Assembly: GCA_947259075.1 (NCBI GenBank)
Contig: CAMYKQ010000051.1
Span: 1-64,000, forward strand
Length of the DNA stretch: 64,000 nucleotides
Direction of reading: 5' to 3'
Source: an uncultured Gammaproteobacteria bacterium
GTDB taxonomy: Bacteria > Pseudomonadota > Gammaproteobacteria > DRLM01
Made by a program: the position numbers and the translations under genes. The notes under the pieces were generated by a model, which did no database searches, was not told where the DNA came from, and saw only the letters and a program-made list of their open reading frames with translations. Shown piece by piece: positions 29,181-38,397 of the stretch; position 1 is the first letter of the stretch; each line of letters starts with the position of its first letter.

Positions 29181-30149
29181 GTGGGCTTATTGATAAACGG
29201 TGTCTGGCACGATCACTGGTATGACACCAGCACAACCGGCGGCCGCTTCATTCGCGCCGACAGCGCCTTTCGCAATCGCATCAGCACGGACGGGAGTTCG
29301 CCCTATCCCGCCGCCGCGGGACGTTATCATCTCTACGTCTCGCTGGCCTGCCCCTGGGCGCACCGCACCCTTATCTTTCGCAAGCTGAAAAAACTCGAAG
29401 ACATCATTTCGCTGTCCATCGTCGATCCGCACATGGGTGAGCAGGGCTGGCGCTTCAGCGATGCGCCCGGCTGCATCCCCGACGGCGTCAACGGCTTCGA
29501 TTACTTGCATCAGCTCTACACCCAGGAAAAACCTGATTTCAACGGACGGGTCACGGTGCCGGTGTTGTTCGACAAGCAGACGCGCCGCATCGTCAATAAC
29601 GAATCCGCCGAGATCATAGAACTATTCAACAGCGCCTTCGACGCTTACGGCGACGCCAGCGTTAATTTCTTTCCCGCCGAACTGCGCGCGGAAATGGCTG
29701 CGCTCAACGCCGAGATCTACGAGCACATCAACAACGGCGTGTACAAGGCTGGCTTCGCCACGCGGCAGGAGGCTTACGAAGAAGCTTTCGATGGCTTGTT
29801 CGCCATGCTGGGCAAATTGGAAGCGCGGCTTAGCAGCCGCCGCTATTTATTCGGCGGGCGCATCACCGCCAGTGATTGGCGGCTGTTCACCACCCTGCTG
29901 CGCTTCGACGCGGTGTATTACTCCCATTTCAAATGCAATCTGCGGCGGCTGCTGGATTATCCGGCGCTGTGGGGCTATCTGCGCGACCTCTATCAGGTGC
30001 CGGGGGTGGCGCAGACGGTGAACATGGACCACATCAAAACCCATTATTACCGCAGCCATCCCAGCATCAATCCCAGCGGCATCGTGCCCAAGGGTCCGCT
30101 ACTGGATTTCACCGCGGCGCACGGGCGGGGACACCTCGCGGGCAGTTGA
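29181..30149 (+). CDS. yqjG: Glutathionyl-hydroquinone reductase (Xi-class GST, YqjG/ECM4 family)
   Basis: The 322-residue enzyme has the Xi-class motif LACPWAH with the catalytic Cys57, the NNESAEIIELFN segment of the thioredoxin fold, and the long all-alpha C-terminal domain. By family it reduces glutathionyl-(hydro)quinones using glutathione. The start is GTG at 29181, with AAGGAGG at 29169-29175. It follows the antiporter gene after 151 bases, possibly in one stress-response unit, like the GSH-linked Kef systems (inference). Confidence 0.92.
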   Translation: MGLLINGVWHDHWYDTSTTGGRFIRADSAFRNRISTDGSSPYPAAAGRYHLYVSLACPWAHRTLIFRKLKKLEDIISLSIVDPHMGEQGWRFSDAPGCIPDGVNGFDYLHQLYTQEKPDFNGRVTVPVLFDKQTRRIVNNESAEIIELFNSAFDAYGDASVNFFPAELRAEMAALNAEIYEHINNGVYKAGFATRQEAYEEAFDGLFAMLGKLEARLSSRRYLFGGRITASDWRLFTTLLRFDAVYYSHFKCNLRRLLDYPALWGYLRDLYQVPGVAQTVNMDHIKTHYYRSHPSINPSGIVPKGPLLDFTAAHGRGHLAGS

Positions 30150-30153
30150 GCTC

Positions 30154-30177
30154 GCGCCAAAAAATGCTACTTGGCGC
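30154..30177. terminator. Hairpin between convergent GST and sulfotransferase genes
   Basis: GCGCCAA (30154-30160) pairs with TTGGCGC (30171-30177) around a 10-base loop, directly after the GST stop and 30 bases from the stop of the convergent gene. It suits a bidirectional end. Confidence 0.45.
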
Positions 30178-30206
30178 CCGCTGCCGCCACGGCCAAAACG
30201 AAAATA

Positions 30207-32084
30207 CTATTCACCCGCTAAGGCCCGCCTCAGCGCGTCGAGATGTTCTTCATAGTGTTTCCAGTGACCAATGCCATATTGAGAGACTGGAACCCGCGCC
30301 GGCGCCACGCGGGTAGGCGTCAGCGGCTCTTGATTGATTTTGCCGACGAAGCTCAGGCCGCGCGGGTCCGGCTTCAACCCGCAAAATTTCAACACCTCTC
30401 GCGTCACCTGCTCCGGCTTGTTGACCAGGTCTTCATAAGATACTTCGAGTATGGGCAGGTCCAGCACCCGCTTCCAGTGCAGCATCACCCGTTGATAGTG
30501 CCGGTAGTAAAAACCCAAATCCGCCAAATCGCGGGCATAGTCGTGACTGCCGCCGAAATCCTGAAAATAGCAGGATAGACACGTATCGAGCGGATCGCGC
30601 ACGCAGTGGATGACATGGGCCAGGGGGAACAATAGCGCGATCAAGCCGAGGTGAAGAAAATTGTCCGCCATCGCGTCCACTACGCGCCGCGCCACCGGTG
30701 CGGCACGCTCCAGTTTGTCGAGATAACGCCGCGCGAAGTCGTCGCACTGCTGGCGATTGAGTTGAGTGAGCCCCTCGCCGCCAGGCATCGAGGCGCAGCT
30801 CATTTCACACTCCAGCGCCAGTTCGGCCATCAGCTGATTTTCCCCCGCGCCCGCCACCTCCGGATGCGCCCCCAGGATTTGCGCCAGCAGGTTCACGCCG
30901 GAATGCGGCATACCTACCACGAACACCGGCCGTTCGCTGCAATTACCGGCGCGCGGCGCGCGCGCGATGGCCCCGGCGCTAAAACTCTCGACGATGCCGT
31001 CAATGCGCCGCGCCCAGCGCGCGCGGTCAAAGCGCGCCGGTTTGATCTTGTTGCCTTGTTCGAAGTGTTGAAACGCCCGTTGATATTGCGCCTGCGCCTC
31101 GTAGATTTCGCCGAGACGAAAATGCGCCAGCTCGCGTTGCGGCTCAGTCAGCTCCACCTCGCTCAACAGCGTTTCGAGCCGCCGCGCCGCGCCGCCAAAA
31201 TCACCGCTGCAATCGCAGAGCCGGGCATAGATCAAGGCCAGTTCGGGCACGGTTTTATGGTGGTCCAGCACCGACGAGAGCCGCCGTAAGGCCGCCGCCG
31301 CGTCACCTTTGCACAACAAGGCGGAGGTCTCCAAGGCCACGGCGGCCAGCAATTCCGGTTTGAGCTGCTGGGCCAAACGCGCATAACGCAGCGCCTCGTC
31401 GGCGCGGCCCAAATCCAAATACACGCCGCCGAGCGCATACGCCGCATTGGCGTCGGCGGGCGCGGCGCTCAGCGCGTGTTCAAAATGGGCGAGCGCCTGT
31501 TCCAGCCGGCCCATGCGTTGCAGCAACCGGCCCGCGGCGAGGCGCGCGCTGATTCGCGTGGGATTGAGCTGGAGTGCATGTTGATAATGTCGCAGGGCGC
31601 CGTGGCTATCACCGCGGTGCTGGCAGACCCGTCCCAACGATTCATGGGCATCGCTTAAATCCGGCTTGTGGCTCAGGGCGCGGCGATAATAATCCTCGGC
31701 CTCCGCGTAACGGCCTTGCAATTCCAAGGCGTGACCGAGATTGAGCTGCGCCTGCGGAAAGCCGGGCGATAAATTCAGCGCCGCGCGCAAAGCCACCTCG
31801 GCGGCGGTCACGTCCCCCAAGCGGCCGCACACCGTACCGAGCATGAACCAGGCATTGCTGTCCTGCGGGTCACGCTCGCAGATAGTCTGATAAAGAACCC
31901 GCGCCTCGGGCAAACGCTGCGTTTGCACGCAGAGAAAGGCGTGTTTCTTCTTCGCACGGGTGAGGACGTTGTGTTTACTCATGAGCGCAGGGTCCGCGCC
32001 GCCGCGGCTTTCTTTGTCCAGCAGGCTGATGTCTTTAACGTGTTCGGCCACCCGCGGTCTTCCCTTGAATTCCATTTGGGTCAT
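30207..32084 (-). CDS. TPR-repeat sulfotransferase
   Basis: The 625-residue protein has about ten TPR repeats (residues ~50-370, e.g. AEDYYRRALSHKPDLSDAHESLGRV) followed by a sulfotransferase domain. The 5'-phosphosulfate loop is PVFVVGMPHSGVN and the 3'-phosphate site is CVRDPLDTCLSCYFQDF. LEVSYEDLVNKPEQV is the usual closing helix. By family it moves sulfate from PAPS to an acceptor, which could be a carbohydrate, peptide or lipid. The TPR part would select or hold the acceptor. The P-loop reads MPHSG where many have MPRSG. There is no signal peptide. It follows mazG by 83 bases on the same strand. Confidence 0.88.
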   Translation of the reverse strand: MTQMEFKGRPRVAEHVKDISLLDKESRGGADPALMSKHNVLTRAKKKHAFLCVQTQRLPEARVLYQTICERDPQDSNAWFMLGTVCGRLGDVTAAEVALRAALNLSPGFPQAQLNLGHALELQGRYAEAEDYYRRALSHKPDLSDAHESLGRVCQHRGDSHGALRHYQHALQLNPTRISARLAAGRLLQRMGRLEQALAHFEHALSAAPADANAAYALGGVYLDLGRADEALRYARLAQQLKPELLAAVALETSALLCKGDAAAALRRLSSVLDHHKTVPELALIYARLCDCSGDFGGAARRLETLLSEVELTEPQRELAHFRLGEIYEAQAQYQRAFQHFEQGNKIKPARFDRARWARRIDGIVESFSAGAIARAPRAGNCSERPVFVVGMPHSGVNLLAQILGAHPEVAGAGENQLMAELALECEMSCASMPGGEGLTQLNRQQCDDFARRYLDKLERAAPVARRVVDAMADNFLHLGLIALLFPLAHVIHCVRDPLDTCLSCYFQDFGGSHDYARDLADLGFYYRHYQRVMLHWKRVLDLPILEVSYEDLVNKPEQVTREVLKFCGLKPDPRGLSFVGKINQEPLTPTRVAPARVPVSQYGIGHWKHYEEHLDALRRALAGE

Positions 32085-32167
32085 TTTGCATTAACGTCCG
32101 CCGCCGCAGGACGGGGCGGCGCGGTGCAATCCGGCTGAGGGCGCGGGTCAAGGCTTGCGTGCGTGAC

Positions 32168-32989
32168 TCAACCCTTTTCCTCGCGCTTGGCCTGGCGCCA
32201 CAGCGCCTCCATTTCCTCCAAGCTCACGCGCTGGGGGTGCAACTGTTTTTCCGCGAGCAAGGATTCAACGCGGCGGAAGCGGCGCTCAAAACGCAGATTG
32301 GTCTCGCGCAAGGCGGTTTCCGGGTCCACCTCCACATGCCGCGCGAGGTTGACGCAGGAAAATAATAGGTCGCCGATCTCGTGGCGCAAGCGCCCGGGGT
32401 CGCGCGCCTCCAGCTCCTCGCGTACCTCCTCGCTTTCCTCAGCGATTTTCTCCAGCACCTTGTGCGGGTCGTTCCAATCAAAGCCGACGCGAGACACGCG
32501 GCGCTGAATTTTCACCGCGCGCGTCATGGCCGGCAGGGTCACCGGCACATGATCGAGCGCACCGGGCGGGCGGCCTTGCGCCTTGCCGGCGCGTTCGGCC
32601 GCTTTGTGCGCCTCCCAGGCATCCGCTTGTTCCGCGACGCTGCCGATCTTGGCGTCGCCGAAGACGTGAGGATGGCGGCGGGTGAGTTTGTCGACGCTGG
32701 CCCGCACCACGTCCTCGAAACGGAAATGTCCGGCCTCCTCGGCCATGCGCGCGTGGAACACTACTTGAAACAAGAGGTCGCCCAATTCGTCCTTGAGCTC
32801 GGTCATATCATCGCGGGCAATGGCGTCCGCGACCTCATAGGCCTCTTCGAGGGTATGGGGGGCGATGCTGGTGAAATCCTGGGCGCGATCCCAGGGGCAA
32901 CCCTCGCGCGGGTCGCGCAGGCGGGCCATGATGGCCAGTAGTTCCTCAATCTTACTCACAACGTCAAAACCTCGATCGAAAAAAGCCAT
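32168..32989 (-). CDS. mazG: Nucleoside triphosphate pyrophosphohydrolase MazG
   Basis: The 273-residue protein has two tandem MazG domains, each with the EExxE...ExxDxL-type metal site (EEAYEVADAI...ELKDELGDLLFQ and EESEEVREEL...LRHEIGDLLFS) and the PREGCPWD opening. It hydrolyses NTPs to NMP and pyrophosphate and influences (p)ppGpp and oxidised nucleotides. ATG 32989 with GGAGG 10 bases upstream is the start. The longer frame to 33274 lacks a start signal and would overlap the divergent symporter's promoter. A GTG at 32959 is an alternative. Confidence 0.93.
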   Translation of the reverse strand: MAFFDRGFDVVSKIEELLAIMARLRDPREGCPWDRAQDFTSIAPHTLEEAYEVADAIARDDMTELKDELGDLLFQVVFHARMAEEAGHFRFEDVVRASVDKLTRRHPHVFGDAKIGSVAEQADAWEAHKAAERAGKAQGRPPGALDHVPVTLPAMTRAVKIQRRVSRVGFDWNDPHKVLEKIAEESEEVREELEARDPGRLRHEIGDLLFSCVNLARHVEVDPETALRETNLRFERRFRRVESLLAEKQLHPQRVSLEEMEALWRQAKREEKG

Positions 32990-33088
32990 GGTACGCACCC
33001 CTCCGGCGCATGGGAATAGCGCGCCGCTGTTCCCAGGTGAACGCCTTATCAGTACCATGGCGCGAGCACGCCGCAGGGAGCCGCCGTT

Positions 33089-34474
33089 TTGGACAATTTG
33101 CTGACCCACCTCACCGATCTCAGCGGCCAGCTCGCCGGCCTGCTGTGGCAGAACCCCTTCACCCTGATCGCCCTGCTGGGCACCGGCCTTTATCTCACCG
33201 TGCGCATGGGCTTGGTGCAGATCCGCGGTTTCCGCCACTCGATTCACCTCATCGGCGGGCGTTACAGCAGCCACAAGGACGTGGGCGAGGTCTCACACTT
33301 TCAGGCCCTGGCGACCGCGCTGTCCGCCACCGTGGGCACGGGCAATATCGCCGGCGTGGCCACGGCGATCACCTTGGGCGGGCCCGGCGCCCTGTTCTGG
33401 ATGTGGGTGACGGCCTTCATCGGCATGGCCACCAAGTTCACCGAATGCACCCTGGCCCTGAAATTCCGCCAGATCGCGCCCGACGGCACCGTGGCCGGCG
33501 GCCCGATGTACACCCTATTGCACGGCCTGAAGATGCCCAAGCTGGCGGCGCTGTTCGCGACCTTCGCCCTCATCGCTTCCTTCGGCATCGGCAATATGGT
33601 GCAGGCCAATTCCGTGGTAGACGGTCTCGGCTTCATCTTCCCCGCGGTGAAAGAAGACGGCTGGCTGCTCGGCATCGTGATGGCGGTGCTAGTGGGACTG
33701 GTGATCGTCGGCGGGGTGAAACGCATCGCCAAGGTCGCCGGCACCTTGGTGCCGTTCATGGCGATCTTTTATGTCGCCGGCGCCTTGCTGGTGCTGCTCA
33801 ACCATCTCGCCGACATCCCCGCCGCCCTCTTTACCATCGTCAATCACGCCCTCAACCCCTGGGCGGTGGGCGGCGCGGCGGTGGGCGAGGCCATACGCTG
33901 GGGCGTGGCGCGCGGCCTGTTCTCCAACGAGGCGGGGCTGGGCTCCTCGCCCATGGCCCACGCCGCGGCGCGCACCAACGAACCCGTGCGCGAAGGCCTG
34001 GTGGCGATGATGGAACCCTTCATCGACACCTTGGTGATCTGCACCATGACCGGCCTGGTCATCGTGGTCACCGGCGCCTACCTCAACCGGCCCGAGGACG
34101 CGGTGGGCGCGGCCCTCACCGCCTATGCCTTCAGTGAAACCCTGGGGGCGGGCGGCGGCTGGGTGGTGGGCATCGGCCTGTGCCTGTTCGCCTTCTCGAC
34201 GATTATTTCCTGGTCGTATTACGGCGACCGCGCCGCGCAATTCCTCTTCGGCGCGCGCGCGGTGCTGCCCTACCGCGTGGTGTTCACCGTGATGGTGGTC
34301 TTCGGCGCGGCGGTACCCCTGCCCCTGGTGTGGAACCTCGCGGACATCACCAACATCCTCATGGCCCTGCCCAATCTCTTGTGCCTGATTATGCTCGCGG
34401 GGCTGGTGCGCAAACTCCATGACGAGTACTTCGCCCGCACGCACGCGCGCACGGACCGCAACGGCGAGGGCTGA
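33089..34474 (+). CDS. Alanine/glycine:cation symporter (AGCS family)
   Basis: The 461-residue protein has about eleven membrane segments and the AGCS signatures GGRYSS-x-x-DVGEVSHFQALATALSATVGTGN, KFTECTLALKFR, GGPMYTLL and GLFSNEAGLGSSPMAHAAA. It imports alanine or glycine with Na+ or H+. The start is TTG at 33089, with GCAGGGAG 8 bases upstream. It is divergent from mazG across a 99-base gap that must hold both promoters. Confidence 0.9.
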   Translation: MDNLLTHLTDLSGQLAGLLWQNPFTLIALLGTGLYLTVRMGLVQIRGFRHSIHLIGGRYSSHKDVGEVSHFQALATALSATVGTGNIAGVATAITLGGPGALFWMWVTAFIGMATKFTECTLALKFRQIAPDGTVAGGPMYTLLHGLKMPKLAALFATFALIASFGIGNMVQANSVVDGLGFIFPAVKEDGWLLGIVMAVLVGLVIVGGVKRIAKVAGTLVPFMAIFYVAGALLVLLNHLADIPAALFTIVNHALNPWAVGGAAVGEAIRWGVARGLFSNEAGLGSSPMAHAAARTNEPVREGLVAMMEPFIDTLVICTMTGLVIVVTGAYLNRPEDAVGAALTAYAFSETLGAGGGWVVGIGLCLFAFSTIISWSYYGDRAAQFLFGARAVLPYRVVFTVMVVFGAAVPLPLVWNLADITNILMALPNLLCLIMLAGLVRKLHDEYFARTHARTDRNGEG

Positions 34475-34610
34475 ACGCGCCGCAGGCCAAAACCTTCGGG
34501 ACATTGCCGCCTTCTTCACCGCCCCGCCCCCGCGGCGCACTCCAGCCCGGGCTGCGCTGAGCGCGTAGCGGATGGGTTATCACCTCTTCGGCTAAATTGC
34601 GTGCCCGCGA

Positions 34611-34780
34611 CACCCACCACCCCGCCCCTGCGGGGCACCCCTCCTCAGAGAGGAGGGGAGAAAAATAATAGTCCCCTTTCCATAAAATATTCCCCCTTTC
34701 CAAAGAGCGAAGAAATAAAAGAATAGATCTCCCCTCCTTTCTAAGGAGGGGTGGACGCGCAGCGGACGGGGTGGTTCCGC
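34611..34780. repeat. Fourth copy of the MITE-like element
   Basis: The ends match the units at 5874-6480: CCACCACCCCGCCCCTGCGGGGCACCCCTCCTC-like left end and CTAAGGAGGGGTGGACGCGCAGCGGACGGGGTGG-like right end. The core (34665-34725) is different and AT-richer. It lies between the convergent symporter and cytochrome genes. A shared end with an exchanged core is what a non-autonomous mobile repeat would show. A CAGCCCGGGCTG motif just upstream (34547-34558) recalls the 5.6-kb palindrome. Confidence 0.85.
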
Positions 34781-34933
34781 CTTTCCGTGGCGTACGGATA
34801 AAGTAGCTGCGTCTTTTCAATGGGGTCGTCGCGGCGCCAATCGCATGGCATGCATGATCCGCCACATGGGGCTCGAGCAAGACTGCGCTGAAGTCAGGCT
34901 AGGCGCGCGCCGCACTGCCAGCCGACCGCACGC

Positions 34934-36217
34934 TCAGTGCGCGATGCGCGGCCAGTATTTGCTGAAGTCGAAGGAAGGGCTATGGGGCTGGGTGTGGCAC
35001 TGCGCGCACATTTGCGGGCCGGCCAGCCCGCGCTTCGCCACGGGTTTGGCGCCGGCCGAGGCGGCGTGTTCGCGGGCCGCGCCGTGGCAGTTTTCACACT
35101 GCACGTTCATCAAGTGACTGGTGATGTTGATATCGATGAAACCGCCGGCCTCTTTGAAGCCCACCGTGTGGCACTGGATGCAACTGGGATCGAAGGATTT
35201 ATTCACATCTTCGAGGACGCTGAAGGCCTGGGCGTGGCGTGACCCGCTCCATTTATCGTAGGCCGCCTGATGGCAAGTTTTACACTCCATCGCGCCGGCG
35301 AAGGGCGTCCGGCCCGTCTCTTGCGCCTTACGCAGGACGACACTCTGCTCGTAGGCCTCTTTGATTTTACTGTTGTACTCGCCGTACCAGGCCTCGAGCC
35401 GCGCGGAATCGGGGATGGTGGCGGGCATGGCGATGACCTCGTGATGCCAGCCGGTGATTATTCCATCGCTACCGCGCTGAATATCCACCCGGCCCAGACG
35501 CATGCCGCGAGAACCGGGCTGCAACACCAAGGTGCGGCCATGCCGCTGCGGCTCGCCATACTCTTCGTATTTGGCGCGTATCAGCAAGACATCAACAGCG
35601 TTTAGCGGCAGGCGCCGTTGCGCCGTGTTTAAATCCAAGGTAGTGGAGAGCACGGTCAAGGCACCCTCGCCGCGCGCCCGCGCCAAGGCGGCGGCCAGCG
35701 CGGCCGTGTCCTCACTGACCTGGGCATGGTCACCCTGCATGGCCTTGTCCGGCGCGGCGGCGGCATCCAGCCAGGTGAAGAAACGCAGCTGCTGGCCGCC
35801 ACGCAGGATGCTCTCCTGTTTCGCGAACTGTTCGCCCCGCCAATTACTGGCCACCCACGGCAAGGGATAGAGCGCCGCCAGCTCAGGACCGTAGGTCAGA
35901 TCGGCCCATTGCACGCCCACCGCGTCATAGTCCAGCATGGAAAAACCTTTGAGGATGTATTCGTTGGTCAAACGGCCGTTGGCGGCGAAACCGCTCATCA
36001 GTCCACCGCTGGAGATCAAAAACAGATTGGGCGCTTCGGCGCGCAGATGGTCGATGAGAGTGGCGCGGCGCAGCAAGCCGCCCAAATCCCCTTCCGGACT
36101 GCACCCGCAGGGCTCCAGTTCTCCGTCGAGATTGCCGGAGTAGATCAAGGTCACGTCATCGGCGGCATAGGCCGCGCTCGCCATCCACAATACCAAAAAC
36201 AGCATGATTGAACGCAC
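34934..36217 (-). CDS. Metallophosphoesterase-like / tetrahaem cytochrome c fusion
   Basis: The 427-residue secreted protein (GTG 36217, GGAGA just upstream; ATG 36229 is an alternative) starts with a signal peptide (LFLVLWMASAAYA). Residues about 20-270 resemble the UshA/5'-nucleotidase fold: IYSGNLDGELEPCGC and GDLGGLLRRATLI at the start, LFLISSGG after it. The C-terminal 120 residues carry four CxxCH haem-c motifs (CKTCH, CIQCH, CENCH, CAQCH) with spare His residues, as in cytochrome c554-like proteins. So it should sit in the periplasm with four haems and may transfer electrons to a bound oxyanion or nucleotide substrate. Similar fused proteins occur near sulfur and nitrogen redox genes, but no partner gene is adjacent here. 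The phosphoesterase His/Asp ligands are not complete, so that half may only bind. Confidence 0.85.
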   Translation of the reverse strand: MRSIMLFLVLWMASAAYAADDVTLIYSGNLDGELEPCGCSPEGDLGGLLRRATLIDHLRAEAPNLFLISSGGLMSGFAANGRLTNEYILKGFSMLDYDAVGVQWADLTYGPELAALYPLPWVASNWRGEQFAKQESILRGGQQLRFFTWLDAAAAPDKAMQGDHAQVSEDTAALAAALARARGEGALTVLSTTLDLNTAQRRLPLNAVDVLLIRAKYEEYGEPQRHGRTLVLQPGSRGMRLGRVDIQRGSDGIITGWHHEVIAMPATIPDSARLEAWYGEYNSKIKEAYEQSVVLRKAQETGRTPFAGAMECKTCHQAAYDKWSGSRHAQAFSVLEDVNKSFDPSCIQCHTVGFKEAGGFIDINITSHLMNVQCENCHGAAREHAASAGAKPVAKRGLAGPQMCAQCHTQPHSPSFDFSKYWPRIAH

Positions 36218-36431
36218 GTGATTCTCCATTGAGCTTCAACTGTCCGCGGCCAGCGCGCGCCGACCTAAATCTTGACTGGATAGGATACGGGATACGCCGG
36301 CGACAACCCAGTCTTCATCCCCATTCGCGCGATGCCATCACGGCCTTATCTCACAACTCCATCGTACTCCACAAATCGCGGCACCCCTATCAAAATGCAG
36401 CGTAAAGAATTGAAAAATTAAAGGGGCGGGC

Positions 36432-38144
36432 TTATTCGGCGGTGTGCAGTTCGAAGACGGTAAACTCGGGTTTACTCAAACTGGGATCGCCCAAGGCGCC
36501 GGTGTAAGGATGGCCGTTGGCATACACCGCCAAGCGGTCGCCGGTCATGAAGCCATGCCTGTTATCGCACAACAACTGCAACTTGCCATTGGGGTCACGG
36601 ATCAACACCGCGGGCAAAGCGCGTTGCTCCAGCGAGTCGAGGTCTTCCACCACCACGGCGCTGATGGTTTGGCGGATGCGGGCGATCGCCACTTCCACTT
36701 CACGTTCACCCACGCGTTGCAGGCGGACAATATAGCCCAGCTTCGCCGCCGCCGCGTCCTCGCCGGCAAAGGCATAGGCCACCAAACGGCCCACTTGCAA
36801 AATCATGCCGTACTGACTTTCCTGAATACGCAATTGCACGCCACCGTCACTTTCGTTGGAGACGATCCAGCGCGGCATCGCTTCACCCGCATCATTGACG
36901 ATGATCTTGGAATGCTGGGCCAAGGTATCCCAAAAACGCTGCTCTTCGCGCGCCTCCTCGCCGTCGCGGCGCGCGGCGCTACGCAACAAACGGTACACCT
37001 CCTCGAAACCGCCATAGACACGGGCATCGCGCGCTTCGAATACCGCATGGCGTTCCTCACTGCGTTGCTGCGGACGCACTTTATGTAACAACAGATCCAG
37101 AATAGGGATGCGATCACCCTCATCGAGGTGGATAATGGGCGCGCTCAAACGCGATTCGTCTTTCGGCAAATTAAGCACGCGACGATCAGCCGCCGCACGC
37201 TGGATCAACGGCCGTACGTCCACCAACAAGGCATCACCCAACTCATCTTGACTACGATGAAACCCTGGCGGCACACCCTGGTTCTGATAAACAATGACGT
37301 GACCCGGCGGCAATACCGCGCCATCGTCACGCTTAGTAATCAACGCGGGATTGAGCTCCGCTAAATAACGGTCCACGACGTACATCAAGTGAGTGGGCCA
37401 GCTGATCACATCCAGCAAGCCAGTAAGCTGGATGGATAAATACACTTGCTCTATCGAGGCGCTATCGGAAAACAAACCGCTATCATTGCGCTTATCGGAC
37501 GCGGTGATGCGCAGTTTCAAAGGATGCTGACTCCGCGCATCACCAAAGACGCTGACGGCGAAAAAAAGCTGATTACAATCACGCCAAGCGTGTTGCGGCA
37601 ATTTTTGATAACGGAAGGCGCGCAACAGTTGTTCGACGCGGATCAACTCCATGATGCGCAGCACCACGACAATCAAACGCTCGCGCCGCGCGGGGTCAGC
37701 GCTCATCCTCGCGTATTCGTGGCGAAAGACTAATTTGTAGCAAATGGCCAAGTGCTCCACCGCGCGCACCGCCTGAGAAATACCTTCGCGCTGTTCGCGG
37801 CTCTCCGGCACCCCGCTGCCTTCGCCCATGAAACGCAGGAACAAGACGCTAATCCCCCTGTTCAACTCCGTGCTCAATATATGCGCGCACTGCTCCCGTT
37901 GTTCGGTGGCGAGGGACAGGGGGTTGATCTTTTCCAAGAGGCGCGCCATTTCAGCGAACAAAGTAAAGGGGGCGTATTCATGTTGCAGCAATTCATTGAC
38001 CAGCGCGTCGAGGTCCAGCCCCGCGAGCTTGTCCGTTTTCGCAACGACCGGGATATGCAGAGGCAAATCCGCGCGCGACGGCTCGGTCCGGCTACCGCCG
38101 CCGAACAACGACTTGAAAAAACCGGGTTTGTGGTCATCTTTCAT
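36432..38144 (-). CDS. Conserved cytoplasmic protein, possibly PilZ-like at its C-terminus
   Basis: From ATG 38144 the product has 570 residues, is soluble and charged, with no signal peptide. The first 15 residues (KDDHKPGFFKSLFGGG) look like a flexible leader, then helical segments run to about residue 350. The last ~170 residues are beta-rich, with a W-I-V-SNES-x-GG-V-x-L segment and an AVAIARIRQT-like strand that recall PilZ-type c-di-GMP-binding barrels. The RxxxR motif is not clear, so binding is uncertain. I do not firmly recognise the family. The ATG at 38144 is preferred over GTG 38195, which adds residues without a binding site. A hairpin with AGCGGGGG (38210-38217) and CCCCCGCT (38243-38250) arms lies upstream. 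Confidence 0.7.
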   Translation of the reverse strand: MKDDHKPGFFKSLFGGGSRTEPSRADLPLHIPVVAKTDKLAGLDLDALVNELLQHEYAPFTLFAEMARLLEKINPLSLATEQREQCAHILSTELNRGISVLFLRFMGEGSGVPESREQREGISQAVRAVEHLAICYKLVFRHEYARMSADPARRERLIVVVLRIMELIRVEQLLRAFRYQKLPQHAWRDCNQLFFAVSVFGDARSQHPLKLRITASDKRNDSGLFSDSASIEQVYLSIQLTGLLDVISWPTHLMYVVDRYLAELNPALITKRDDGAVLPPGHVIVYQNQGVPPGFHRSQDELGDALLVDVRPLIQRAAADRRVLNLPKDESRLSAPIIHLDEGDRIPILDLLLHKVRPQQRSEERHAVFEARDARVYGGFEEVYRLLRSAARRDGEEAREEQRFWDTLAQHSKIIVNDAGEAMPRWIVSNESDGGVQLRIQESQYGMILQVGRLVAYAFAGEDAAAAKLGYIVRLQRVGEREVEVAIARIRQTISAVVVEDLDSLEQRALPAVLIRDPNGKLQLLCDNRHGFMTGDRLAVYANGHPYTGALGDPSLSKPEFTVFELHTAE

Positions 38145-38397
38145 GGCAAAACCGTTTCCGCACGCAATCTGAACCGCATTACGCGGCATCCTCACAGCAT
38201 GTCGGCCATAGCGGGGGATTCCTTTAATATTTATATCCGCCTCCCCCGCTCATCACCCAATATGAAACAAAAGCTTGGCTCAGCACCGCGGACTCCCGTC
38301 ACAAAACACGGCGCGCGCACGCGAGACCTCCCGGCCCGCCACCCGTTAAGATGCAGCCACGCGCGGCGCGGCGCGCCATGAAGAGGCGAAAACACCC

